Source: Streptomyces flavofungini
GTDB taxonomy: Bacteria > Actinomycetota > Actinomycetes > Streptomycetales > Streptomycetaceae
Direction of reading: 5' to 3'
NCBI RefSeq assembly: GCF_014650815.1
Contig: NZ_BMVR01000003.1
Location: 372,001-436,000, forward strand
Length of the DNA stretch: 64,000 nucleotides
The notes beneath the pieces were generated by a model. That model was not told where the DNA came from. It saw only the letters and a list, made by a program, of their open reading frames with translations, and did no database searches. Position numbers and translations under genes: made by a program. Positions within the stretch are counted from its first letter, which is position 1, and each line of letters begins with the position of its first letter. Positions 8,484 to 16,392 of this stretch are shown in pieces.

Positions 8484-8676
8484 GCCGGGCGCACCACTGC
8501 GCAGCCGGTGGGTGAACTCGCCGACTGCTTCCGGTGGTCCGGCGACCGCGCCTGCCACGTGACCGTCGACGTTCGCCACCCAGCCGGTCAGGCGCGAGCG
8601 CGGTGGCGCTGCCCTGCGTGAAGAGCCGCGAGCCCACGCCCTGCACCCGCCCGAAGACCTCGAAGGTGCGTACCGT
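8484..8676 (-). pseudogene. hypF: HypF N-terminal (acylphosphatase domain) remnant
   Basis: Minus-strand codons from 8676 read TVRTFEVFGRVQGVGSRLF, the opening of the acylphosphatase-like domain of HypF with its RVQGVGxR signature. A one-base shift near 8591-8596 is needed to continue into LTGWVANVDGHVAGAVAG and EFTHRLRSGAPG. Similarity stops near 8484. HypF makes the cyanide ligands of [NiFe] centres, so it belongs with this hydrogenase cluster. It is frameshifted and holds about a tenth of the normal protein. A free acylphosphatase remnant is a less likely alternative. Confidence 0.62.
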
Positions 8677-8681
8677 CCTTG

Positions 8682-8942
8682 GCTCGCCCCCGTGCCGCGG
8701 TGCCGCACGATCTCGTTGCCGACCGAGGACGCCACCGGATCGACCACGGCCGCCACGTCGGGGGAGAGCCCGGTGCCGAAGGCGGTGTCCGCGCCCTCCA
8801 CCGCGTACACCACCCGACGCTGCGGCAACCGTCCCAGGACCCGGGAGAGTCCGACGGCCTCGCCGAGACCGAGTTCGTGCCTGCTGCTCGTCGGTCGTCG
8901 AGCGAGCCGCTCGGCCTCCGGCTCGATCCGGCGGACGCGTCC
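8682..8942 (-). pseudogene. Hydrogenase maturation protease remnant (HyaD/HybD type)
   Basis: A stretch of about 87 codons reads GRVRRIEPEAERLARRP, SSRHELGLGEAVGLSRVLGR, LPQRRVVYAVEGADTAFG and TGLSPDVAAVVDPVASSV. This is the C-terminal two-thirds of a [NiFe] hydrogenase maturation endopeptidase. The N-terminal part with the GNxxxxDDGxG motif and the Ni-binding acidic residue is missing. It lies immediately upstream of the hypF remnant on the same strand, as in intact clusters. On the left end it merges into a plus-strand USP remnant, which marks a deletion or rearrangement junction near 8940. Confidence 0.65.
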
Positions 8943-9036
8943 GGGGTCCCTGCCCTCGGCTCCCGTGGCTTCGCCGGCTTCATGGTCGGTTCCGTCGCCC
9001 TCGCCCTCGCCGGGCATCGAGACGCCCGGGAACACG
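8931..9036 (+). pseudogene. Universal stress protein fragment
   Basis: Plus-strand codons read ADASGVPALGSRGFAGF followed by MVGSVALALAGHRDARE, matching the ATP-binding loop region (GSRG-x(9)-GS) of a UspA domain as seen in the intact USPs of this window. Neither the N-terminal strand nor the second domain is present. It lies back to back with the maturation-protease remnant. Only about 35 codons support the call, but the motif is distinctive. Confidence 0.5.
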
Positions 9037-9213
9037 GACGATCCATCACGTTGTCTGTCCGGTTGCGGTGGTATCGCACGAATGAGTCCGCCCATGGATG
9101 GTTCAACGTTCCGCTGAAGCGTCGGCAGAGTCGCATGTCTGTGCTCAGGAAGGCGCCTGCGCGGCCGATTCGTTCCGGTCGCGCAGGCGCTGGCGGCATG
9201 CGCAGATCCGCGC

Positions 9214-9639
9214 TCAGGTATGCCGCACCGGAATCGTCCTGGTGCCGGCCTTCGTCTCCGGCACCGGGACCGTGATGGTCAGCACGCCATCCTTGTAGTC
9301 GGCAGCGGCGTCGTCGCCGCGGGCGCCGGCCGGCAGCCGGACGGCGCGGGCGAAGGTGCCGTAGCGGAACTCAGTGTGCCGCTTGTCCGCGGACTGGGTA
9401 CTGCGCTCGGCGCGCAGCGTCAGGACGCCTTCCGTCATGGTGATCTCGACGTCCTTGGCGGGGTCGATGCCGGGGAGTTCGGCGCGGAGGACGTACGTGT
9501 CCTCCGTGAGGGACTCCTCGATCCGGATGCCGTGCAGTCCAGGTGTCGTGTGCAACCCCGGTAGGCTGGCCTCGACCCAGCCGAACAGGTCGGGCAGCAC
9601 TGGCGGCCAGTTCGGGATCCGCTCGATCATGCCAGTCAT
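9214..9639 (-). CDS. Hsp20/alpha-crystallin family small heat-shock protein
   Basis: A 141-residue small heat-shock chaperone that would hold unfolded proteins in a refoldable state in the cytoplasm. The alpha-crystallin domain runs from about residue 40 to 130: YVLRAELPGIDPAKDVEI, then FRYGTFARAVRLP, and then the closing YKDGVLTITVPVPE with the conserved G-V-L. The C-terminal RTIPV is the I-x-I/V-type tail used in oligomer contacts. The length is normal. A strong inverted repeat lies 73-103 nt upstream and could be a heat-shock operator or the terminator of the upstream remnant gene. Confidence 0.9.
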   Translation of the reverse strand: MTGMIERIPNWPPVLPDLFGWVEASLPGLHTTPGLHGIRIEESLTEDTYVLRAELPGIDPAKDVEITMTEGVLTLRAERSTQSADKRHTEFRYGTFARAVRLPAGARGDDAAADYKDGVLTITVPVPETKAGTRTIPVRHT

Positions 9640-9699
9640 CTCGCCCTCTCCCTCGCGTTGTTGGGGGTCTCTTTCCCTCCAGCGTCCTGCCAGCCGTGC

Positions 9700-10170
9700 G
9701 AACCCGCGAGTGCCGACCGGACCCGCGTCGAGTCCGGTCGGCCCCGCTCAGTTGGTCCTGTGCCCCATCGAGGACCGACGTGGCTCCGCTCGTGCTCCCG
9801 TTCCGCCAGGCGCACGCTCACCAGGTGCCGGCGCATCAGGCTGCCGCCGATGACCACTCCGACCGTACGCGCGGCTGCAATCCCCGCCCCCAGCCCCGCC
9901 TGCGGCAGGCCGGCCAGATGGTCGGGTGGCGGCATCGTCAGCTCGCCGTGGGAGCTGACCTGGCTCACGGCCTGCGCTCCGGCCCTGAGCCCGGGATCAA
10001 CCCTGGCCGGCCCCCTGTGGGGTGAGCCATCGCGTCCGGCCCATCGCACGGTGACCGACACGCGGTCGTCGTCATCCCCCGCCTGGTAGGCCGTCGCCGA
10101 CACCGGTGCGTCCTGAGTGAGCTGGGCCGGGGCAGCGTGTCGCGGGGCACGCTGTTCTTCGCGACCCGCG
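9700..10170 (-). pseudogene. Rv1733c-like membrane protein remnant
   Basis: The minus-strand frame reads REEQRAPRHAAPAQLTQDAP, then RVSVTVRWAGRDGSPHRG, ARVDPGLRAGAQAV, the hydrophobic GLGAGIAAARTVGVVIGG, and REHERSHVGPRWG at the end. This matches the extracytoplasmic loop, second membrane helix and VGPRW tail of the Rv1733c family, a DosR-regulon membrane protein of mycobacteria with streptomycete relatives. The N-terminal membrane helix and a plausible start are missing, and the second helix is degraded. The position upstream of hsp20 in a dormancy-type island fits. Confidence 0.6.
9712..9742. terminator. 11-bp perfect inverted repeat upstream of hsp20
   Basis: GCCGACCGGAC at 9712-9722 pairs perfectly with GTCCGGTCGGC at 9732-9742 across a 9-base loop. 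It lies near the end of the Rv1733c-like remnant and upstream of hsp20. It could be a terminator (no T-tract, which is common in Streptomyces) or an operator for hsp20; the sequence does not decide. Confidence 0.45.
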
Positions 10171-10456
10171 CCGCCGCATCCGCCGTCGACGCGCCGGCGG
10201 TGAGACCTGCCGGGCCGTCGCGGGAGAAGCCCCACGTGGTCCGGGTGAGGCCAGCCGATTGCAGCATGACGAGCGCCTCCGGTACCGCGCTCAGGTCCGT
10301 TCCCCGCCCAGCGCCGTGCCCGCGGGAGATGGCGCAGGAGGGGCCCACCAGACCCTCCTCGGGCCCGTCCGGCCTCTCTCTGCCGGACCGCCCGGCATCC
10401 ATGCTGGGTGCGAGGGCGAGCGGCCTCGCCGCCTTACGAGCCGGGGGTGAACCGGT

Positions 10457-11293
10457 ATGCGGCAGTCAGTGATCGTGGGAGTCGACCGTTCGACACGCAG
10501 TCGCGCGGCCGCCGACTGGGCAGCCCTGGAGGCGCTGCGCCGCGGGCACGTCCTCAAGGTGGTGCATGTGTCGCCGCTGTCTGCCGACGAGCTCGCGGGC
10601 CTCTGGCCGTACCGGCAGGTGCCGCTTCCCGCCCCCGTGGTCGCCGAACTGGCGGGCAGGCACCCGCGGTTGCGGGTCGAGGGGGTACGTCTCAGCGGTC
10701 CCGTCGTACCGACGCTGCTCGGCGAGGCAGCCTCGGCCGGACTGGTGGTGCTCGGCACCCGGGGCGCCGGAGGGTTCGCCGGGCTGACGCTGGGTGCCAT
10801 GTCCCTGGCCGTCGCCGAGGCGTGCACCCGGCCGGTGGTGCTGGTGCCGAGCGGTCTCGCCTCAAACCACACCGGGCCGAGACCCGACAAGGTGACGCTC
10901 GGGGTCGACGCTCGGGATCCGGACGATGCCGCGATCGACTTCGCCTTCGACGCGGCCCGTCGCAAGAAGGCACGGCTCCACGTGGTACACGCCTGGGCGC
11001 TGTCCTCGCCCGCGGCCGACCGGATGCCGTCCGCCCTCCCGGAGAAGGACCGGGCGCAGTGGCGGGACCGCGAGGCGCAACTCCTTTCCGACGCGCTGCG
11101 CCCCTGGCACGACAAGTACCTGGACGTGCCCGTCCTCAAGGACGTCGTCCCGCACTCCCCGGCCGAGGCTCTGGTCCGCGCCTCCCTCCGGGCCGAGCTC
11201 CTGGTGGTTGGCCGGCGGGGCGGCACTCTCGGCTCGGCGGTGGACGCGCTGGCCCACCACACCCGGTGCCCGCTGGCCGTGGTGCCGGGATAG
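10457..11293 (+). CDS. Universal stress protein, two UspA domains
   Basis: A 278-residue cytoplasmic protein with two tandem UspA folds. Domain 1 begins SVIVGVDRSTRSRAAADWAA and closes with VLGTRGAGGFAGLTLGAMS; domain 2 begins VTLGVDARDPDDAA near 140 and closes with VVGRRGGTLGSAVDALAHH. The G-x(2)-G-x(9)-G(S/T) loop used for ATP binding is good in domain 1 and weaker in domain 2. GGGGGTG lies 7 nt before the ATG. Proteins of this type accumulate under oxygen limitation and other stresses in actinobacteria. It converges on the GH65 gene, with only 18 nt between them. Confidence 0.9.
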   Translation: MRQSVIVGVDRSTRSRAAADWAALEALRRGHVLKVVHVSPLSADELAGLWPYRQVPLPAPVVAELAGRHPRLRVEGVRLSGPVVPTLLGEAASAGLVVLGTRGAGGFAGLTLGAMSLAVAEACTRPVVLVPSGLASNHTGPRPDKVTLGVDARDPDDAAIDFAFDAARRKKARLHVVHAWALSSPAADRMPSALPEKDRAQWRDREAQLLSDALRPWHDKYLDVPVLKDVVPHSPAEALVRASLRAELLVVGRRGGTLGSAVDALAHHTRCPLAVVPG

Positions 11294-11311
11294 TCGCCGG
11301 GCCGCCGGCAC

Positions 11312-13720
11312 TCAGCCGGGGAGCGACAGTTCGCAGGACTCCCCGGGTTCCAGGGAGACAGCGCGGCCCGGCAGTTCGATGTCGATGGGTGAACCGTCCG
11401 ACGAGGGCACACTGATGTGCAGCTTGCCCGGCCGCATCCGCAGCCGCACGCCCCAATGCCCTTGGTAGCGCAGGGTGAACCCGTACTCGGAGAGTTCCGG
11501 CAGCGGCACCGGATCCAGCCACAGCGCGCCGCCCCGCGTCTCCAGCCCGGTCAGCCCGCGCTGGACGAGGTCGAGGGTGCCCGCCATGGCGCCCAGGTGG
11601 ATGCCCTCGCCCGTCGTGCCGCCCTGCAGGTCGGCGATGTCGCCGCGGAGCGCCTCCTGGACGTACTTCCAGGCCTCGGCACGCCGGACCCTGGCCAGCA
11701 CCCAGCCGTGCACGAGCCCGCTGAGCGTAGAGCCGTGGCTGGTGCGGGCCAGGTAGTAGTCGACCGTGCGGCGCCAGGTGTCATCGTCCAGCGGGTATCC
11801 CAACCGCTTGAAGAGGGAGCGGAGTTCGGTGGGCGAGAAAAGGTAGCCGAGCATCAGGACGTCCGCCTGTTTGGAGGCCTGATACCGGTTGACGGTGTCG
11901 CCCTCCGCCTCCAGGATCCGATCGAGCCGGCGGATGTCCCCGTACTTGGCGCGGTAGCCGTTCCAGTCCAGTTCGGCGAGTTCGCCGTAGCCCGAGAACT
12001 GGCTGATCACACCCTCGTGGAACGGCACGTGGAGCGTCCGGGACACGTCCTGCCACTGCTCGAGCTCCCCGCCGTCGAGCCCCGTCCGCTCGACGAGTTC
12101 CCGGTGGCGCGGTTCGGGCAGCATCTCCAGGACGTCCAGCGCGCGGGCCAGGACCCACGCCGCGGTGACGTTCGTATAGGCGTTGTCGTCGAGGCCTGGC
12201 CTCTCGGCGTCCGGATACGCGTCGTGGTACTCGTCGGGGCCGACCACCCCGAGGATCCGGTGCCGGCCGAGCGTTTCGTCGTACGTCGCCGAGTCCGCCC
12301 AGAAGCGGGCGGTCTGCAACAGCATCTCCGCGCCCTTGGTGTGCAGGAACTCGGTGTCCCCGGAGGCCTCGCAGTACCGCCACACGTTGTAGGCGACGGC
12401 CGCGCCGACGTGGTGCTGCAGCCGTGAGTGATCCGGCAGCCAGCGCCCCGAGCGCGGATTGAGGTGCAGTTCCTGGGTCTCCTCGCGGCCGTCGCTGCCG
12501 CTCTGCCACGGGAACATCGCCCCGGCGCGGCCGATGTCGCGTGCCGCGGTGCGGGCCTGCTCCAGACGCCGGTAGCGGTAGGTGAGCAGGGACCGCGAGA
12601 CTTCGGGGAAGTGCAGATTCATATAAGGCAGCACGAACAGCTCGTCCCAGAAGACATGTCCGCGGTACGCCTCGCCGTGCATCCCGCGCGCCGGAACCCC
12701 CACGTCGAGGTCAGCGGTGTGCGGGGACAGGGTCTGCAGCACATGGAAGAGATGCAGCCGCAGGATCCGCCCTGCCTCGCCGGGCACCTCCAGCTCGGCC
12801 CTGCGCCACAGTTGCTCCCAGGCCGTGAGGTGCGAGTCCAGGAGCTCGTTGAAGCCGGGCGCCCGGCCGACCCGGTCGACTGCGGCACGCAGCGGGTCGC
12901 TGATCGCCGGGTCGCGGGAGGTGTGCAGAGCGACGGTCTTGTCGACGGTGACGGTGCGGCCCGGGGCGAGAGACAGGTGGAAGAGCTGGGCGGCACGCCC
13001 CGCGCTGTGGCGGATCTCCGCCGGCCTACCGGCTGCTGTCGTACGCGCGGCCAGGCCGATGCGGATGTCGGACGTGGTGGTGCGGCAGCGGAGCCATACC
13101 GTCTCGTGGGGGGAGGCCCCGGTGTGGATGTGGGTCAAGTGGACGGATGCCAGCTGCCGGTAGCGCGGCACGCCGGTATTGGCGACGGTCCCGTCGAGCG
13201 CCGCCTCGACCTCGAGTCGGAACGGTCGGCCCTCGGCCGTGAACTCGGTGCGCAGGGCGGCGACATGGGGATCCGCCATGTGGACGAGCCGCAGCTGACG
13301 CACCCTGAGGACTCGGCCGCCACCGAGCTCGTACCGGAGATTCCGCTCCAGCACACCGGACTGCAGGTCGAGACGCTGGCGCAGTTCGACGAGCGCACCG
13401 GAGTCGGGAGAGAGCCACTCCGACTCATTGGGCCCGTCCTCCAGCCGGTAGCGCAGCGGCAGCCAGTCCGGCAGATTGACCATGTCTTCGTTCGAGACCT
13501 GCCGGCCCGCGACGTCGGAGAGGAGCCGGTTGTAGCAGCCCGCCGCGTACGTCCCGGGGTAGTGCACGTCGTCCGCCAGGCACTCGGGGGCGGCGCCCCG
13601 GGCGGCGAAGTAGCCGTTGCCCAGCGTGCACAAGGATTCCCTGAGCCGCTCCTGGCCGGGGTCGTACCCCTCGAACTCCCAGATCCAGTCCTCGGTCCGG
13701 CCTTCGGTCAGGTCGCTCAT
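11312..13720 (-). CDS. Glycoside hydrolase family 65 protein (disaccharide phosphorylase or hydrolase)
   Basis: An 802-residue cytoplasmic enzyme of the maltose/trehalose/kojibiose phosphorylase family. An N-terminal beta-sandwich (about 1-270) opens with EGYDPGQERLRESLCTLGNG. The (alpha/alpha)6 barrel follows, with GHVFWDELFVLPYMNLHFPE near 355, and GPDEYHDAYPDAERPGLDDN near residue 494 carries the catalytic acid Glu. A C-terminal beta domain ends the protein. Phosphorylases release beta-glucose 1-phosphate, and the gene directly upstream, with ATGA overlap, is a beta-phosphoglucomutase-like HAD protein that has decayed. The exact substrate cannot be read from sequence. The gene itself looks intact. 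Confidence 0.9.
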   Translation of the reverse strand: MSDLTEGRTEDWIWEFEGYDPGQERLRESLCTLGNGYFAARGAAPECLADDVHYPGTYAAGCYNRLLSDVAGRQVSNEDMVNLPDWLPLRYRLEDGPNESEWLSPDSGALVELRQRLDLQSGVLERNLRYELGGGRVLRVRQLRLVHMADPHVAALRTEFTAEGRPFRLEVEAALDGTVANTGVPRYRQLASVHLTHIHTGASPHETVWLRCRTTTSDIRIGLAARTTAAGRPAEIRHSAGRAAQLFHLSLAPGRTVTVDKTVALHTSRDPAISDPLRAAVDRVGRAPGFNELLDSHLTAWEQLWRRAELEVPGEAGRILRLHLFHVLQTLSPHTADLDVGVPARGMHGEAYRGHVFWDELFVLPYMNLHFPEVSRSLLTYRYRRLEQARTAARDIGRAGAMFPWQSGSDGREETQELHLNPRSGRWLPDHSRLQHHVGAAVAYNVWRYCEASGDTEFLHTKGAEMLLQTARFWADSATYDETLGRHRILGVVGPDEYHDAYPDAERPGLDDNAYTNVTAAWVLARALDVLEMLPEPRHRELVERTGLDGGELEQWQDVSRTLHVPFHEGVISQFSGYGELAELDWNGYRAKYGDIRRLDRILEAEGDTVNRYQASKQADVLMLGYLFSPTELRSLFKRLGYPLDDDTWRRTVDYYLARTSHGSTLSGLVHGWVLARVRRAEAWKYVQEALRGDIADLQGGTTGEGIHLGAMAGTLDLVQRGLTGLETRGGALWLDPVPLPELSEYGFTLRYQGHWGVRLRMRPGKLHISVPSSDGSPIDIELPGRAVSLEPGESCELSLPG

Positions 13721-14349
13721 GGCGCGCCGCCTTCGACGAACAGTTCCCCCGGATCGCGCACCACGACGTCCGGCCCGCCCTCGACGACGGCGGTTTCCCG
13801 GGCAGGCACGTCAAGGCGACGCGCAGCTGCCAGGAACAGCGCCGGGTCAGGCCTGCCGGCCAGACGCAGCCGAGCCGTCTCGTCCCCGTCGACCAGCGCG
13901 TCGAAGAGGTCCAGAACTCCGGCGTGCACCAGCAGTTCACGTGCGTGCCGGGAGGCGCAGGCCGCCGCGGGCGCGACTCCGTCCCGCCGCGACGCATGCG
14001 GCAGCCGTACGGTCCTCGGGTATGCGGTGATATCGCCCTTGCGCAGCCGCTCGACATGGCGCCGCTCCTTGTCCGCAGCCACAGCCTCCGGCGTCGCGGT
14101 GGACAGGTGCCGACCTCGGGAGGTCGGGAACGCGGCGCCGCCGTCGAGGCCTGCCTTGCCGTCGACAGTACGCACATCGTCCTCACACACATCGAACGGC
14201 CGCCGCTGTGCCGGGCTCTGGGACGGGTGCTGGCTCTGGAAGGCGTCGAACGTCGCCTTCCGTGCCTCGGCGTGCACCCGGGCCGAGTCGGTGATCATGC
14301 TGTCCGTGTCGAGGACGTCCGCGCGAGTGCCCCGCAGGGCACCGGGCAT
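13717..14349 (-). CDS. Degenerate beta-phosphoglucomutase-like HAD protein, probably inactive
   Basis: A 210-residue open frame coupled to GH65 by ATGA. The DxD nucleophile motif survives in altered form (VLDTDSMITDS, for the usual FDLDGVLTQT). The motif II Ser/Thr region (VVSSS in relatives) reads VAPAAAC, and the motif III Lys is Arg (AGRPDPALFL). The motif IV acidic pair (ED near AVFEDA) is gone because about 35 residues are deleted between AVVEGG and PDVVVRD. The enzyme would normally convert beta-glucose 1-phosphate from GH65 to glucose 6-phosphate. No stop or frameshift interrupts it, so it is a silently decayed gene, not a classic pseudogene. Confidence 0.7.
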   Translation of the reverse strand: MPGALRGTRADVLDTDSMITDSARVHAEARKATFDAFQSQHPSQSPAQRRPFDVCEDDVRTVDGKAGLDGGAAFPTSRGRHLSTATPEAVAADKERRHVERLRKGDITAYPRTVRLPHASRRDGVAPAAACASRHARELLVHAGVLDLFDALVDGDETARLRLAGRPDPALFLAAARRLDVPARETAVVEGGPDVVVRDPGELFVEGGAP

Positions 14350-14732
14350 CACAGCTTCCCGGCGACGTAGGAGGTGAGGTCGAGGAGCCGGTCGCAGCAG
14401 CCCCACTCGTTGTCGTACCAGCCGAGAACCTTCACCAGCTCGCCGTTCGTCCGAGTGAGGGCCGGGTCGACGACGCAGGACGCCGGGTCCCGTTCCGCGG
14501 AGACGGCGATGCGGTGGCCGTCGACGGCGATCGAGGCCTCGTTGTGCGCGACCGAGCGGTTGAGCCGACCGTACGTCGAGTCGTACTTCAGCAGATGGGC
14601 CGCCGTCGCGGTGGGAGCGATCGCGTTGACGGCGACCACCTCGACGGTGTCACCGGGGCCGCCGGCGTTCCTTTCCAGGGCCGCCGGCGGGTAGTTGCGG
14701 CCGATGCTGTTGTTGCCGACACGTATCGTCAT
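14349..14732 (-). pseudogene. GAPDH with the catalytic middle deleted
   Basis: A 127-codon frame joins the two ends of glyceraldehyde-3-phosphate dehydrogenase. The N-terminal part reads MTIRVGNNSIGRNY, VEVVAVNAIAPTATAAHLL, KYDSTYGRLNRSVAH and IAVSAERDPA. It jumps directly to SCVVDPALTRTNGELVKV and LGWYDNEWG at the far C-terminus. About 200 residues, including the catalytic Cys and the phosphate sites, are missing, and the Rossmann glycine loop has lost three residues. The frame remains open and has a GAGGAG site. A short DPAS-like repeat at the join suggests a recombination endpoint. The start codon was set by the GAGGAG spacing. Confidence 0.8.
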
Positions 14733-14762
14733 GAGCAACTCCTCTGTCGAGGCGATGGGCGG

Positions 14763-15659
14763 TCAGCCACGCTGGGGCACGACGGCCACAGGGCAGTCGG
14801 CGTGGTGGAGCAGTGTGTGTGCCACCCGGCCGAGCTGGAGACCGATATGGCCGTGGCGTCGCCGCGCACCGAGTATCAGCAGATCCGCCGCGGCACTCCG
14901 GTCCGTCAGGACTTTGTGCGCGTGCCCTTCCACCACGGCTCGCCGCACCGCCACTTCCGGGTGGTCGCACACGGGGATCCGCAGCGCGTCGTCCAGCAGG
15001 ACAGACGCGTGCTCCTTGTGCTGGCGAGCCTGCGTGCCCGTCAGGAGCGGATGGTCGGCCGTGGCGTGCGCGGGGCAGCGCCAGGCGCGTACCGCGTCGA
15101 GCGTGCACCGGCGGGCCGCGGCCTCGCGGAACGCGAACCGGATCGCCGCCGAGCCCGTGGTCGCGTCGCCCACGCCGAGCAGGATGCGCCCGTGCTCCGC
15201 GTTGCCGGCGATCTCGGAACCGCGGACCACGATGACGGGGCACGGTGCGCGGGACGCCAGGGCCAGACTCACCGAGCCGAGCAGCAGCCCGGCGAGCGGG
15301 CCCCGGCCCCGGGAACCTGTGACCAGCGCCGTGGCGTTGCGCGCAGCGCGGAGCAGCGCGGCCTCGGTGTCCTCGGCCAGTACCTCGGTGTCCACCTTCA
15401 CTTCGGGGTTGCGCCGCCCGGCCCGGTCGACCGCCGCGGCCACGATGTGCCCGGCCTGGTCCCCGATGCCGTGTGGCGAAGTGGTCGCGGGGGTGAAGGG
15501 GAGGCCCGCGCCCTCGTAGTACTCCCAGAGCGAGGCATGTACGAGCCGCACCGTCAGCCTGAGCCGGTCTGCCTCGTCGACGGCCCAGTCGACCGCCCTC
15601 AGGCTCGATTCCGATCCATCGACACCCACGATCAGGGGCAGCTCCACTGTCCCCACCAC
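14763..15659 (-). CDS. Universal stress protein, two UspA domains
   Basis: A 298-residue protein. Domain 1 (about 8-150) begins PLIVGVDGSESSLRAVDWAV and contains TGSRGRGPLAGLLLGSVS. Domain 2 contains LGVGDATTGSAAIRFA and the closing LGARRRHGHIGLQLGRVAH. Both ATP-loop motifs are close to consensus in domain 1, with GARRR in domain 2. A GTG at 15659 or the GTG at 15647 could be the start. It lies 30 nt upstream of the GAPDH remnant on the same strand, so the two may have shared a transcript. It is one of five intact USPs here. Confidence 0.9.
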   Translation of the reverse strand: MVGTVELPLIVGVDGSESSLRAVDWAVDEADRLRLTVRLVHASLWEYYEGAGLPFTPATTSPHGIGDQAGHIVAAAVDRAGRRNPEVKVDTEVLAEDTEAALLRAARNATALVTGSRGRGPLAGLLLGSVSLALASRAPCPVIVVRGSEIAGNAEHGRILLGVGDATTGSAAIRFAFREAAARRCTLDAVRAWRCPAHATADHPLLTGTQARQHKEHASVLLDDALRIPVCDHPEVAVRRAVVEGHAHKVLTDRSAAADLLILGARRRHGHIGLQLGRVAHTLLHHADCPVAVVPQRG

Positions 15660-16005
15660 CCTTCAATCGGACACCGGAACAGATCTTTTGAGACCTCTGC
15701 GCCCCTATGTCCTGTCCGCCACGGTCCCATCGTGGAACGTCGGGCAGTAGGGGCCGGTGGACCCCGGTCGGGGACGGTCAGCCTGTCGCCGCGAGCGGCT
15801 TCCTGGCCGCCCACTTCGCGGCATCCGCCTGGATGCCCGAGATCCGCATGGTCGCGAGGTCCGACCGCACCGTCAGGTCGATGTGGTGGACGAAAGCCAA
15901 CACCGCTGCCGATGGGCGCCCAAGTGCTGCAAGCGCCCGGCTCGACGGGCTTGCGGCACCCGTGCGAGAGCCGGCCGGACTGCTCGCCGCAGCACACACA
16001 CCGGG
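15660..16005. other. Spacer with GC-rich near-palindrome, no recognisable gene
   Basis: About 345 bases between a USP and a membrane-protein gene, both on the minus strand. GGGGCCGGTGGACCCC at 15750-15765 is a near-palindrome that could be an operator for the USP about 100 nt away. A short minus-strand frame ends with ADAAKWAARKPLAATG and has protein-like composition, but it matches no family I recognise. It may be another remnant. Confidence 0.3.
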
Positions 16006-16392
16006 TCAGTAGAGCGAGCCCGGCCAGTTGAGCGCCACCGCGGTGATGACGCCGGCGTCGAGCAGCACACCGAACGACAGCCAGGGGTTGAACCACAGGG
16101 CCTTGAGAACGAGTCCGGACGCGGCGGCAGTGAGTGCGGCGACCGGCCAGCCGCGGGCCTGGGTGGTGGCTGCCGTGCCCGCGATGACGTAGAGCAGGGC
16201 GGTGGCCGAGGCGAGTATGACGGCGGCGCGTACGGCCCGTGACTGGGGCAGGCCCGCGAAGGCGAGTGCCCAGGAGTGTCGTGGGTCGAACGGTGCCGAC
16301 TGCTGGGCGGGCCGGCCGCTGGCCGGCAGCCACACCGGCAGGTGGGCGAGGCCGTGCAGAAGCAGGAAGGCGGCAACCAGTGCGGTGGTCAT
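16006..16392 (-). CDS. Small four-helix membrane protein, function unknown
   Basis: A 128-residue inner-membrane protein with hydrophobic segments near residues 3-20, 53-72, 83-99 and 106-122. The conserved-looking pieces are LLHGLAHLPVWLP near the start, FDPRHSWAL near 36, and KALWFNPWLSFGVLLDAGV near the end. Similar proteins accompany DUF4389 and stress genes in actinobacteria, but no role is known. Its ATG overlaps the stop of the upstream DUF4389 gene (ATGA), so the two are translationally coupled and probably act together in the membrane. Confidence 0.7.
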   Translation of the reverse strand: MTTALVAAFLLLHGLAHLPVWLPASGRPAQQSAPFDPRHSWALAFAGLPQSRAVRAAVILASATALLYVIAGTAATTQARGWPVAALTAAASGLVLKALWFNPWLSFGVLLDAGVITAVALNWPGSLY

